Shown: in pieces, positions 11,637-23,618 of the stretch
Layout: the number at the start of each line of letters is the position of its first letter
How positions within the stretch are numbered: the first letter of the stretch is position 1
Source of the DNA: Reticulitermes speratus
Lineage: Eukaryota; Arthropoda; Insecta; Blattodea; Rhinotermitidae
Direction: 5' to 3'
NCBI GenBank assembly: GCA_021186555.1
Contig: JAJKFL010000042.1
Coordinates: 12,454,781 to 12,518,780 of the forward strand
DNA length: 64,000 nucleotides
Program-made: the position numbers and the translations under genes
Notes under the pieces: generated by a model
The model's input: only the letters and a program-made list of their open reading frames with translations
What the model was told of the DNA's origin: nothing
Databases searched by the model: none

Positions 11637-11915
11637 GTAAAGTTGTCCCTCTTCACGCCATAAAGGCATATAGGGAGAGTAGAGGTATAACTCCACTCAT
11701 TCTTAACTTCGGCGCTAGATGGAGGTGAGTGGTTATATCACGACCCAGCCGCTTTATTCCCGGAAAAGAACCCCGGTACCCATTGAATAGGAGGCTGGGT
11801 GGACCCCAGAGTCCTTCTGGACGGTTGTGACGAAGAGAAAAATCTCTTGCCCCTTCCGGGATTCGTACCCTGGACGGTCCAGCCCGTCACCTAGTCACTA
11901 CACCGATTACGTTAC
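11637..11915 (-). mobile_element. SINE family D copy
   Basis: Minus-strand copy with GGTACCCATTGAATAGGAGG and CTGGGTGGACCCCAGAG on the plus strand and a tRNA-like end near 11860-11912. Confidence 0.8.
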
Positions 11916-11929
11916 AATGGCTCGTAGTA

Positions 11930-11967
11930 GTAATAGTAGTAGTAGTAGTAGCAGCAGTAGTAGTACC
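11930..11967 (+). repeat. (AGT/AGC)n microsatellite
   Basis: About a dozen AGT/AGC triplets; the serine-rich ORF here is a by-product. Confidence 0.85.
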
Positions 11968-12739
11968 TCAGTATTTACTTGCGCTAACACCTTAAATCAC
12001 GTTGGTAATTGTATGTACCATATGTTTTAACATAAACTCTACAGTTTCCCCATAAAGTGTAGTTTTCGTAAGCTATTTAGAATAAAGACCAATTATTTCC
12101 CTAAACAGAGGTATTTGTAATGGAGACTGAGTTTACTGTGAGGTAGGATTTCATTTCTTAAAGGCTGTTACATGAAATCTGTGGTTCGGAAGCTTAACTT
12201 CTAGAAATCACATAAATGTGTCGTTCAGGACCGAACCCCCGAAGTCCCAGCTACGAAGCTGGCAAGGTTATCACTGCGCGGCAAGGTTAAATCTATCGAC
12301 CAATAGCATACATAACCCGTCGGTGCCCCCCCCCCCAAATCTGCCTCTCAGTAACACGGTAATCGGGGGCCCGTATAATTACCAGCACTTACTCCCAGCT
12401 CTCATAACATGGATGCAGAATTTTGTCTTCTGTCAGAAGTACGAAAAGAACGCACTACAAAGATTAGCATTCTGTACGTCTGCGGGGGCGGGCTGTACTG
12501 CGAGATCTGCAGAGGCCTTATCCACACCACTGCTATCGACACACGGAACCTCTTTATCACAGATAAACACAGATAAAATTGCAATATTGAGCCGACAGTG
12601 ATAACACAAAAAAATGGAGCCCTCTGTGCCAACATAACAGGATTGCTGGCATCATTCGTTATACTTCTCACCCGCACTGGCTCTCAGGACTGTAATAACT
12701 TTCTTCTTGTACTTTCAAGTAACTATCACTTTCAGATCT

Positions 12740-13085
12740 ATTCGTCTATTCCTCAACTCTAATTAAATAGTTACAACCATCACCTAATCCTTAATTAAAC
12801 TCAGAAGTTACAACAACCGCCTGGTCCTCAGATTTCAACAACAGTACAATAGCCTACTAGTCAGGTAGAACTGAACTGTTACAACAGTCGCCTAGTCTCC
12901 ACGTCCAACTAAAATAACAACAATGGTGTACTCATCATATCGAACTGAACAGTCACAACAGTCGCCCAATTTTCAGGTTCCATTCCACAGTTGTGCTAAT
13001 CGCTTAATTATCAGGTTAAAGTAACTAACTACAATACTGTAACCGCCTACGCCCGCCCCGGTAACAACTGGACAGTTACAATCTG
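12740..13085 (+). repeat. Degenerate tandem repeat, about 36-40 base unit
   Basis: Eight or nine imperfect units around GTTACAACAGTCGCCTAGTC followed by CAGGT and AACTGAAC. No protein coding. Confidence 0.55.
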
Positions 13086-13414
13086 CTGCAGTGATTGCTA
13101 CACGCAGTGTAACACAAGTGTCTAATCAATTTGTGTGCAGTGACTAATATGCAAGAAAAAACAATTCGTGTTTATGTTTACGTAATATAAAATCAGGTTA
13201 TTTGCTTTTGTTTGTCGTCACACTCGTCTGTTCCTGCGAAAGTCACTTCGACAGATGAAAGCGGAACGGCGGAATCTGGCACGGCTCACAGTAGGTTCAT
13301 CGAAATCGAATAACCAAACTGCAGACCCCCATCTCACAAGCAGAGATTTCATTTTACTCTAGTTCTACAAATTGAGGACGATATGGATCATGACTGATTA
13401 AATAATAGGCGCTC

Positions 13415-13575
13415 AGCTGGTCAAAACATTCCCTGCCTGTTACGGAACCACAAAGGTCCAGCACCATGTGCACAAGACACCGTAATAGGACATAATTCTG
13501 TGCCATATGAATAGTCCATATTCTTACACCTTATTTAAAAAAACATTTTAATATTATCCTCCTACCTATGTCTCG
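13415..13575 (-). mobile_element. LINE 3'-end fragment (family L2)
   Basis: Has CTCAGCTGGTCAAAACATTC, TTACGGAACCACAAAGGT and ACATTTTAATATTATCCTCC, landmarks of the L2 family. Confidence 0.5.
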
Positions 13576-13832
13576 AAAAGTCAAATATCTTTCCTTCAGA
13601 CTTCTCGACTAAAATTTTGTAAGCATCTGACTTCCCCCATTTTTATGAAAAGTTATATGGTGTATTGTTCGTCGTCTTATTTAAAGCAACAGTCTGTATT
13701 AAGTGCGCTGATATCTCAGTCAGTACCTAGCCCACCTAAAGAGACAGAGGAAGAGGGTGTTTTATTTAACGACGCTGTCCAATACTGAGATTATACTGCG
13801 TAGGTGACATTAATTAAATATGAGTATCGAGC

Positions 13833-14095
13833 TTTTTTTCCCCCTGGCGCAACAGCCCCTAGTGGGCCAGGGCCTCCTCATTGTTGAGGCTTCACGATCA
13901 CACTCAAGACACATCACACTCGGCAGGACTCCTCTGGACGAGTGATCAGCCCGACGCAGTGAACTCTACCTGACAACACACAACACTCATAAGAGACAGA
14001 CATCCATGCCCCCGGCGGGATTAGAACCCACAATCCAAATAAGCGAGCAGCCCCAGACCTACGCTTTAGACCGCGCGGCCACTGGGACCGGCGAT
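13833..14095 (-). mobile_element. SINE family A copy with target duplication
   Basis: Reverse-oriented family A with T-run at the left. Flanked by TATCGAGC at 13825-13832 and 14096-14103. Confidence 0.87.
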
Positions 14096-14164
14096 TATCG
14101 AGCATTAGTGGAATGAATTTGACGCTATCCATCCCGTTGTTTATATAGAATTACAAAAACAACA

Positions 14165-14382
14165 CTACGTATTCCGTCTGACACAACTTTATTTATTATT
14201 ATTATCTCAAACACTACATGTTTCGATCAAGCCGATCATAATCAGGTGTTTATTTTATACCAAAACTGAAAGCTCAAAGTTTTTGTATAAAATAAACACC
14301 CGATATCGGCTTGATCGAAACATGTAGTGTTTGAGATAATAACAATAAATAAAGGTTGTGTCAGACGGAACACGTAGTGTTA
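14165..14382. mobile_element. Long inverted repeat with opposed hammerhead-like motifs
   Basis: Arms of roughly 90-100 bases (outer ends CCGTCTGACACAACTTTATT and its complement AATAAAGGTTGTGTCAGACGG-like) meet near 14275. The left arm has the motif on the minus strand (14212-14250: CTGATTA, T, GATC hairpin, GAAACATGT). The right arm has a partly deleted copy on the plus strand (14293-14335). Looks like a Penelope-like element remnant with opposed termini. Confidence 0.6.
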
Positions 14383-15012
14383 TTTATGTAATTAGTGGAA
14401 TGATACTGACAGGGAAAAACCGAAGTGCTCGGAGAAAAGCCTATTCCAGTCCCATTTCAACCACTACAATTCCCACGTGAACAGCCGTTATCGGGCCCGG
14501 GACTTCACAGCGAGAGGCCTGGGCAAACGGCAAGGCCCCTAACTCGTTCAAGCCGCCCCACGACCGGATGTGAAGACGCGCCGGTAGCCCTGAAGCAACA
14601 GATAATCATGACCGCAGTCCAGCAATGCAGTAATCAGCACTAAGCAAATTTGGTACCTGCAACCGCATCATTAATTATGGTAAGGTACACGACAAGCGTC
14701 AGAACATGTACGCATAAGAAACGGCCCGAAAGTCATTTTTCTTAAGCAATATTTTCACTTTCTGCCCAATGCAAAGCATGAATTGTAATTCTTAATGCTT
14801 GTCCAGAACGCCTTTTAACTTTTTATCATCTCCAGGGTACAAATGAACAAGCAAAAATCAGTACAGAAAAGAAAACATTGCAGGGCACTGCAAAGACTTC
14901 GATGTAAAAATATTACAAGAGATCTTGTAGCCTGCAGGCAACCGATGACCTTGTAGTATACATTCTGCAAGCCACATAACGCATTATATAACTTGTAACT
15001 GTCATAATTAAC

Positions 15013-15225
15013 TCCTCCATTAGACGCTGCATGTGTCCCTCAATGGTCCAGAAGTTCCCTGCCTTTCTTGGAACCAAAAAGTCTCATTCCCGTCCTGTGT
15101 TCACAGAAGCTCGACAATGGACCCTGCCCAATGACAGCTGCTCCAACTGCACATCGTCGCATACTACACCCCCCCCCCCCAATCTACTTTTACATCTGCC
15201 TATAAGTTCCGCCTTTTAAACTTCT
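15013..15225 (-). mobile_element. LINE 3'-end fragment (family L2)
   Basis: Plus-strand frame gives 'VQKFPAFLGTKKSHSRPVFT', the antisense peptide typical of this LINE tail in insect genomes. Ends in a C-run. Confidence 0.6.
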
Positions 15226-15383
15226 GAGCAAAATTTTGAGCATATCGTAGCTCTCCATGCGTGCAACATGCCCTGTACAATTTTAAGTGATCCATAACCG
15301 TGCATTCAATAGCCAGATATGGTAACTAAAACCAACAAATGCACACCACAAGTTTATGAAAATATATTGCAAACGTAGTAATA

Positions 15384-15428
15384 CCTCCTACATGTTTCGG
15401 CCACTAATGTGGCCTTCATCAGGGAGAT
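15384..15428 (-). ncRNA. Hammerhead-ribozyme-like motif, well conserved
   Basis: Minus strand: CTCC, CTGATGA, extra A, hairpin GGCCAC/GTGGCC, GAAAC, ACATGT, A, GGAG. CTCC/GGAG is stem I. All core residues of a type I hammerhead are present except for the single extra base before stem II. Confidence 0.6.
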
Positions 15429-15609
15429 GCGTTACGAAGAATAAATACATTGAGATATTACGAAAGTTATGTGAACCAATGCACATGTAAAATACTAAAT
15501 ATTAAAATTATATGGTTTAAAATTTTAAACCATGTAATTTTTAAAGTGCAAAGTGCCTGAACTAACTATTACCACATGAAGTGACAAAAGTGAAGCAAGC
15601 TCCACGACC

Positions 15610-15660
15610 GTAACCCCTGATGATGGTCCACCCGGGACCGAAACACGTGTAGGGTTTAGT
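15610..15660 (+). ncRNA. Hammerhead-ribozyme-like motif, well conserved
   Basis: TAACCC, CTGATGA, extra T, hairpin GGTCC/GGACC, GAAAC, palindrome ACACGTGT, A, GGGTTTA. Stem I AACCC/GGGTT. Opposed to the copy at 15384, about 190 bases away. Confidence 0.6.
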
Positions 15661-16379
15661 GACATAAGAGTATTAATAAACTTAGTGCAATAATTGTTGG
15701 TCATAGTAATAAATAACATTGAATTTGTAGTCTAAAATTTCACAATTCGTTTTGCATATTAGTCATTTTCAGGCCATACTAATTCCTTCAGTTGGACGGA
15801 ATGCACTGCGTTCAAGTAGCCTCTCTTACTACACAAGTCACATTTTTAACCTACTCCCCCCCCCCCCCACCCCCCCCAAACAAAATAAAAGTCGGATTTT
15901 GAGATCGCCAGGTTGCATCTGTATAAGCGTGTGCCCATTTAAAACCTTTGAACCAAGTGACCGATTTTCACAAAACTTGATATAAGCATCCGTGTCACTG
16001 AAGGATACCCTGAAAGCACACTTTTCCATTTACTGTGATCAGTAATGACATGGCAGACGCAAGTGATGCGGCAGCGAATACAGCAACACCCACTGAAATG
16101 ATCCACGATAATAGGCGAGACCTTGAAAAGAGTTTTGTACGGTGGTATTATTGCAAAACGAAAATAACAACATGGCGGCTGCGCGGAAGTCTTCTCAAAG
16201 TTTTCGGCGTGATTACGATAAAGAATGAAACATTCAGGCTAGCCATATGGTCAGTTCGTAGATGGATCATTAACATATCTACACAATACGTAAGAATACC
16301 GTCTGTTTGAACAGTAACAAATGTAATTAGATTATGGGAGAAGGCTTAGAAACAAACAGCGGAAAATCACATGCAAATA

Positions 16380-16669
16380 CAGGTAGGACCCGTTTTACCA
16401 CAGGGTTAGGTTCCAGCAAAACAGGGTCGTATAATGAAAAGTCGTAAACGGACCAAAATAGACCCGTTTTACGACAGGTTAGGTTCCAGCAAAACAGGGT
16501 CGTAAAGTGAAAAGTTGTAAACGAGACCAAAATATAATGTAATTGAATGAGATAGGTTCCAAAATTCCTAAAATGTTTCCAAGTATGTACTAATATTTAA
16601 GGTAATATTTTGAACAGTCGTTAATGTGAAAAGTCGTAAAATGGACCGTCGTAAAACGGGACCTACCTG
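16380..16669. mobile_element. TA-flanked MITE with internal tandem duplication
   Basis: Termini CAGGTAGGACCCGTTTTA and inverted CGTAAAACGGGACCTACCTG, flanked by TA (16378-16379, 16670-16671). Inside, a segment of about 75 bases containing GTTAGGTTCCAGCAAAACAG is present twice in tandem. No coding capacity. Confidence 0.82.
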
Positions 16670-17125
16670 TATGTTTCATTAGTTTAATCTGGTTTAAATG
16701 GGATGATTATCGTTGTGTGATAGCTGTAAGGATCTGCTCAGCTAGCGGACTGTACCGCACAAAACCGAGGTGATCAGATCCTCGCATTGTCCTTGGACTG
16801 GACTCCCAGCAAGTGGGCACATGTTGATAATGCCTGATTAGTGTCGGTAATGAAGAGCTGATTAGAAGGCCATAAGCCGTGTCATCATGACTTACTGGCT
16901 GATAACAGGTGAACTGGGTTCAGGCAATGATAACAGAGGCAGATTATCAAAGAAGTGACGTTGGACAAGGAAACACAGTTATTTTTATAAATATTTATGC
17001 CCGTGGGTATATTCCTAGCAAGGATAAATTGTGTACAAGATATCAAAGGAGAGTAAAACGTAATTTTGCAATGTGCTAAGTGAAATTAGTTGGTTATAAC
17101 GTTTACGATTTGTAAGGACGTACAT

Positions 17126-17387
17126 GCCGATTCCAGTGGCCGCGCGGTCTATGGCGTGGGTCTGCGGCCGCTCGTTTGCTGGGATTGCGGGTTCGAATAC
17201 CGCCGGGGGCATGGATGTCTGTCTGTCTCTTGTGAGTGTTGTGTGTTTTCAGGTAGAGGTCTCTGCGACGGGCCGATCACTCGTCCAGAGGAGTCCTACC
17301 GAACATGGTGTGTCTGAGTGTGATCGTGAAGCCTCGATAATGAGGAGGCCCTGGCCCACTAGGGGTTGTTGCGCCATGGGGGAAAAA
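17126..17387 (+). mobile_element. SINE family A, full-length copy with target duplication
   Basis: Complete head and body and an A-run tail. Flanked by AAGGACGTACAT at 17114-17125 and 17388-17399. Confidence 0.92.
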
Positions 17388-18064
17388 AAGGACGTACATA
17401 GACGTAGTGTTAATAGGCAGGAAAAATAATATAAGTTAACTTGCATATTGTAGTGTGGATAAAGTCGTCGTTTCTTGTGTGGTGAAGATCACCCTAGTTA
17501 CTAACATTACTAGCTTTCTCTTCGTCAGATTACACACCGCCAATGATTGCATGAAAGTGAATAATGAATAGATTTGGAAGGAATCGGTCATGTCCTGTTT
17601 AAGATTATCCCGGAATTTGCCTTGGAGGTGGAGGAAGCGAGGGGTGCTGGAAAAAGAACAAACTGCGATCGACCTCTATCACAACGGTTGTTGTTTTGGC
17701 CGAGATTCGAACCAAACACTTCCCAAAATCAAGCCATAAGCGTTACCGCTTCAGCCAACGCTCAATCAACGTCTGCTATCGCTGCAGCGCTAGACCCAAC
17801 GTAGCTACATATGGAGCCAATTAATCTTACATTTGTAAGCGGTTCTTCTTCAACCACGAAAATTACAGGACATCATCTAAGAATGTCCTGTCTCCACAGA
17901 TGTACTTATAACAATGTTTGAAAGACTGTAGAAACGAAAATATTTTCAATTTTAAACACTGCGACATTATAAAAATCAGTTCTAAAACTGTACTGCTGCA
18001 CAAAATTATCACTGCAATTTAAACTACTTAAACAACATTTAATATATAACCTGAATCTTATATA

Positions 18065-18260
18065 TACTTTAGCAATGTCAATCTCTGTCACACCCCCACC
18101 ATACGTTCTGCCCACACAGTGTATTTATGTGTTTTGTATGGATCTCAGAACAAACAGCGATTATTTCCACATACAGAATTAACTTATTTGTTTTTATAAC
18201 CGAGACGAAGTGTGTTTACTGCGCGGTACGATCTGAGCCTGTAATATAATTCAGCTTAAT
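18065..18260 (+). repeat. Interspersed repeat X, copy
   Basis: Landmarks CACAGTGTATTTATGTGTTT, ACAGCGATTATTTCC, TTTTTATAACCGAGACG and TTTACTGCGCGGTACGA. Related copies at about 43375, 48935 (minus), 53530 and 58070. No coding potential; class unknown. Confidence 0.6.
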
Positions 18261-18718
18261 CTCAGTCTTTAAATGGTTAATCACAAAAAAATACAGAATA
18301 GCAAAGAAATATCCGTAAATAATGTTCTCTATGGTGTCAACTTAAGATTTATAATTGCAGACATGTTATGGGGTTTTATGATGTGGCTTTTTCTTCAAAT
18401 GCTTCAACCTATTTCCTTATGCAAGCAGTAATCCCATCTATATATATACACCTGTAGCAATATCAGTCTCTGTGTCACACTCCCACGTTGGAGTTTCACG
18501 GACCGCCACCAGATAGCAGGAAAAGACAATACACAGAATTTAGTCTGACGGGCGTGCGGATGATATGTTACACGACTAATTCAGATTTCCATGTTAACTA
18601 CGTAAATAGTCACCGGGCACTAATACTACAGTACAATATACATACATACACAATATTCGGGTTTTCACGCTAACTGCGGGCACCACTACGAAATTATAAC
18701 ACACACACATTCTTCAGG

Positions 18719-18924
18719 TTTCCACAGTAACTACGTAAATGAGTGTGCCTTGCCTGCCAGCATCGCGAGGTTTCCGTGGTAACTACGTAATTGGGTGTGC
18801 TTTGCCTGCCCGGGTCGCGGGGTTTCCACAGTAACTACGTAAATGAAGTGTCTTGCCTCCACGGGTCGCGAGGTTTCCAACGCAACTACGTAAATGGGTG
18901 TTCCTAGCCTGCCCGGGTCGCCGG
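18719..18924 (+). repeat. Tandem repeat, four units of about 52 bases
   Basis: Units start TTTCC at 18719, 18771, 18823 and 18873, each with AACTACGTAA and GCCTGCC..GGGTCGC. More diverged pieces lie upstream at about 18588. Confidence 0.8.
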
Positions 18925-19286
18925 GCACCAGCAGACTAGTTATATTAAAGTTTAAATTCATACAAGACAGTAGACGTACTCTGTCTCGGTTATAAACAAA
19001 CCAATCATTAATGCTGCATCGGGAAATAATCGCAGTTTCTTCTGAAAAACCTACAAAACACATCAACACACTCTAAGGGCAGGACGTAGAATTTTTTGAT
19101 GTTAAACATGGCGGCACCTAAGTCAAACTAGGCCTAACTGTGAGCGGGGGAAGCAAGTTGGACAACTGTACATAAACGTGAAGACTGTTCGAGATTTAGC
19201 GCCAAAAAACATGTATCACACAGCAACATTCACTTAGTGAAAAGCACTTCGCGTGTAGCATTTTTACACGGTATGTAAAGTTTAAG

Positions 19287-19549
19287 GCCGATCCCGGTGG
19301 CTGTGCGGTCTAAGGCGTGGGTCTGCAGCCGCTTGATTGCTGGGATCGCGTGGTTCGAATCCCGCTGGGGGCATACATGTTCATTTCTTGAGTGTGTAGT
19401 GTGTTGTGCAGGTAGCGGCCTCTGCGATGGGCTGATTATTCCTTCAGAGGAGTCCTTCTGGGTGTGTGTGTCTCTAATTGCGTGTTATCTAGAAACCTCA
19501 ACGTTGAGACGGTCTAGGCCCGAGTTGCGCTGTTGCGCCACAAAAAAAA
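19287..19549 (+). mobile_element. SINE family A copy
   Basis: Head GATCCCGGTGGCTGTGCGGT, B-box GGTTCGAATCC, A-run tail 19541-19549. Body diverged; target duplication unclear. Confidence 0.82.
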
Positions 19550-20212
19550 ATACTGTTTGAAGAACTGAGCGCCACGTATATCGGCAACTTCTCTGGCATG
19601 TATGTAGGGCACGCAATCGTACTACAGGGGTTACTCGCAACATTACTCCGTCTATCTTGTCTATCACGACCATTCTGGGAAGAATCAAAACAAAGCTTAA
19701 TACAGCGGTGCGTGAGGGTGGTGCCTGCGACTCCAACCGGCTTCGGATTGGGCCCAGTAGCCAGCTGCTGTGGACACTGCCAGAAGCTTCGAGTTCTATA
19801 ATTAGGTCAGTAAGTTCTCGAGTCCCAGCCGAGTGAGGCTAGCTTTTGAAGAACAACACTACTCCATGTAATTATCATACATGAAGCCATTAATGACACG
19901 TCTTGCTTACACATAAGACGCCTTGTGTAATGGTGACAGCAGAAATAACGTTACTGCCTCCACAGAATAACAATTCACAGCGCAATCAAAACAAAACACA
20001 AGTCAGATTTAACATTAGGATCATATGCTAGGAAATGCAATCGGTTAACATGAACACAAGAAATGATATGAGACTGTTCATCTCACGGCAGAAAGACTGT
20101 GGTTCGAAACCACGACTTAAATGCGGTTAAGACTTATCTCAGTGCTTCTCGTCATTTATTCATCACATGTACTACCAAACACAACGCTTGCCAGGACACC
20201 TTCACCCTCCTC

Positions 20213-20463
20213 CTCCCCGGCTCGACAGCCCTCATGGGCCTGGGCCTCCTCATTGTTGAGGTTCCTAGATCACACGCACACACACTATACTCGGTAGGAA
20301 CCCTCTGTGCGAGTGATCAGCCCGTCGTAGAGACCTCTACCTGACAACACACAACAAACACAAGAGACCGACATCCATGCCCCTGGCAGGATTCGAACTC
20401 GCAATGCCAGCAAGCGAGCGGCCGCATACATACGCTTTAGACCGCACAGCCACTGGGATCGAC
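20213..20463 (-). mobile_element. SINE family A copy
   Basis: Reverse-oriented copy; GATTCGAACTC marks the B-box and CACTGGGATCG the 5' end. Contains a small spurious ORF. Confidence 0.82.
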
Positions 20464-21059
20464 CCAGGATACCTTACTCTCTATAATAAATGGCTATGGA
20501 CTGGACAACGATTTTATTGGGCGTTCTTTACGAAGCAAAAAAAAAAATGCCTTTACGCGAAGACTACGTCTGTCCGTTTGCGATACAGTATCAGCGACTA
20601 AACCGTTTGTCATATTTTCATGAAATTCTGTGTACGAGTTCCTTACAGATAGCTGTAAAACAAGGGCGAGTTTCGTGAAATCACCTCAGTGACAGATATA
20701 TTTTACTTAAGGACGTACATGAATTTCTACCCACACTTTCCGTATTTCTTGACTGGTCTTGGTGAAATTCAAGGTATAATTCTTAACATAATACTCATCA
20801 GCTGCGAGTTTAAAAATGGGTGCAGTGAAAGGCACACCTTACTTACGGGTTTAAGTAAGCTTCTGTCCACACTTTAGACACTTATCGTCCAATTTAAGTG
20901 ATATGTGATATGAGATATGGAATACTGCTGAGCAGTTTGTTTCGTAAAAGTTAGTGCAGGAAGGCCGCATTTTTCTTCTACGCGTAAGTAAAATTACACT
21001 AACGCGTGAGCCATTCAACCACATGACATTTTAAACGTAAAAGCCTTCATAAAGTATGT

Positions 21060-21330
21060 GTTGTATCCGTCCTTTCTTCATTGGACCCCGGCCGGGAAAC
21101 AGTCTCTTCTTTTGCAACTCAGCGAGCAGTTGACCCTCTCGCTCACAGGGAACATTTACGGTGGGACTGGACGCCAGTGCTGCAACAGGTCGCTGAGGTC
21201 GGCGCTAGTCAAGACACCACTCACTCGTATGGCTTCTGGAGTTTTACTCGCTTAGTTAACTCAGCGCAGCGCACACACGCACAGCCACACCTCCACACCC
21301 ACACTCTGGTCCTTACTACTATCGATATTG
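21060..21330. other. GC-richer stretch, unassigned
   Basis: Clearly richer in G+C than its surroundings, with an open frame on the plus strand of about 115 codons that matches nothing I recognise. Could be an old element piece; no evidence for a gene. Confidence 0.3.
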
Positions 21331-21514
21331 TCCGATCGATCGTCGATGGTCACGTGTTTCGGTCCTTCCTTGTCCAGAAAAAAAAATATTGCTATGAACA
21401 CTCCCGCTGCCAAATTCCGACTCTCTGACCCCTTTCCTCGGTTTTCGCGTGAACATTTCCATTCCAGTATCTCCCCCCAAACGCGCCAGCCCGATAGAAA
21501 AGGAAAGTTCACCC

Positions 21515-21775
21515 CGTAACATGCCATGAAGGCACGGAGGTGGAGAAGAGGTATAGCTCAACTCTTTCTTTAACCTCGGCGTTAGATGGGGGTGGGTGGT
21601 TAACGCCACGTCCCGACCATTTTACACCCGGGAATAACCCGGTACCCATTGTATACGAGGCTGGGTGGGCCCCACGGTCGGTCTGAACGGATGTGGAAAA
21701 TCTCGCCCCCACCGGTAGTCGATCCCCAGACCGTCCAGCCCGTAGCGAGTCGCTACAACGACTATGCTATCCCGC
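21515..21775 (-). mobile_element. SINE family D copy
   Basis: Plus-strand GCCATGAAGGCACGGAGGTG, GGTACCCATTGTATACGAGG, CTGGGTGGGCCCCA and a tRNA-like end near 21715-21770, in the reverse orientation. Confidence 0.8.
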
Positions 21776-21779
21776 GCGC

Positions 21780-23618
21780 GAGCCAGGTACCAATTCACAA
21801 AACCAAATGGTTAAAAGGTGCCACCAAACTCAAAGTATTCCGGCCTCTCACATAAATATTTCTATTGGCCAGCACAAATTCTATTACTCTCTCTAAGTTA
21901 TTCGCACTGTCACGTCCCACCGCCGATTCGAGGCAGCTGCACCTGCCGTGCTCATCTGCCTGCATTATCAAACGTAACGGAATACCAGACAGGATGTCGC
22001 CTTGACAAGAATATCTATGGAAAAACTCCACACAAAGTTTTTAAACAAAGCCCAAATTAATAAAGCTAAGGGCTCATGCCCTTCACGGCCTAAACTTCAT
22101 CTCTCCATCCTACGTATCCAATTGGAATACAGGAACCCATAGTTACCATTACACCTCGAAGGCGCCGGTTCCAGGGATCGAACCCGGAATGGGCGGGGTT
22201 CAGTCTAGTAGGTCATGAAGTACATTCATACCAACCTTGGGACGCACCCAGAAGCCTATCTGATGGGTACCATGCAGGCTTTGTGATTTCTGTGTAATAC
22301 AGCGACAGCTCAACACAGCACTGTGAATACATACAAGGGCTCAATATGGAAGCCATATGTGCATCCACGTAGCCACGGTCTTACCCCCTTAGCGTTACGA
22401 ACAAGAAATTGGATACTGCGACACAAAGACAAGCTACAAACACTGCATTCGTCTTACTAACCTTGACAGTTTTGCCACCAATATTTTGAAGTCGTAAAAG
22501 CTATCATGACTTTACCTACCTAAGTACACAAACAAAGTGACCAAATGGTGCTTTGTGTTAGCACTAAATGTTATGGAGTGTATTAAGGGAGTTTCTAAAA
22601 TTCTTACAACAAACAGAAATTATTTCCAGTTGGTCTCTATAATCAAGACATCATGAGTTTCCTGTGAGGCTGAAACTAAATTCTTAGCATACTTCCCTTT
22701 GTAAAATGGTAAAAAATAATCTTTTTACATCATCATACTGTCTGTGTGTGTACTGTGTGTACCGCCATCCCAGATTTTAAACCAGTTAACTAAGTTTCAT
22801 GAAACTCACTATGAACTTCATGCCACGAACAACATGGCAGACACATAAACTTGCTTGGTGGGAGCAACTCACTTTCAGATTCTCACAAGCCATGTGATAA
22901 CAGACCTTAGAAAAATGCCACTTTTCTTTGGGTAATAATTTTTAGAATTTAAAATAACAAGGCAGCAGCAGTGTAAATATTTTCCCCAGCTTCTGGCTGG
23001 TGTTGATAACCAATTAACCACTGGAGCTAGGCATCTAATACAAACACAGTTATAAACATACCTAAGTGTAACATATGAACTACCATTTGTAAACCAAGAA
23101 TTACACACACAGCCATGATAAGACTCTTGGAGGTTAAGCCTGGCAAATTTAATGCACACTGAATACATAGTTATCTAATATCTGTCATTGTTTATCATGT
23201 TATGGCCTGACAGTAAGTACTACTAGCATTGTTTCCCTCTTAAAACTTCATGAGTCTGCCATGTTCTTATTGCCAGTTGTATAAAATTAAAAAAAAAAGT
23301 ATGGTTTTGGGGTTTCCTCCACTGGCATAATCATACCAAATTCAGTTTAACACTGGTCAACAGAATCAAAAGTTAAGATGGTTGGCAGAGAGAAGGGGGG
23401 AGGATGCAGAGACCACAGGTACACACGACAGACAGCACAGTGATCTTGAAAGCTGAAATTCCACAACTGCCTTAACTCTTGAGAAACTGCAGGGCATATT
23501 TCTTCACAAATCATCTTGAACATGAAACAAATTCCAGCTTGACAGACCAGTGCATCTGAGATACCTTGTGGCTAGCAATGGAGCAGTTAATAATTCAGTG
23601 ACTTATGTTCCTACTTAC
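21780..23618 (-). other. Likely Shroom-like intron or 3' flank, no gene seen
   Basis: After the donor at 23618 no further exon with plausible coding content is visible on the minus strand. The stretch has short AT-rich ORFs only. One diverged copy of an interspersed repeat (repeat X, about 22565-22660) lies in it. If the gene is Shroom, the ASD2 exons must be further left, so the whole left part of the window may be one long intron. Confidence 0.4.
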
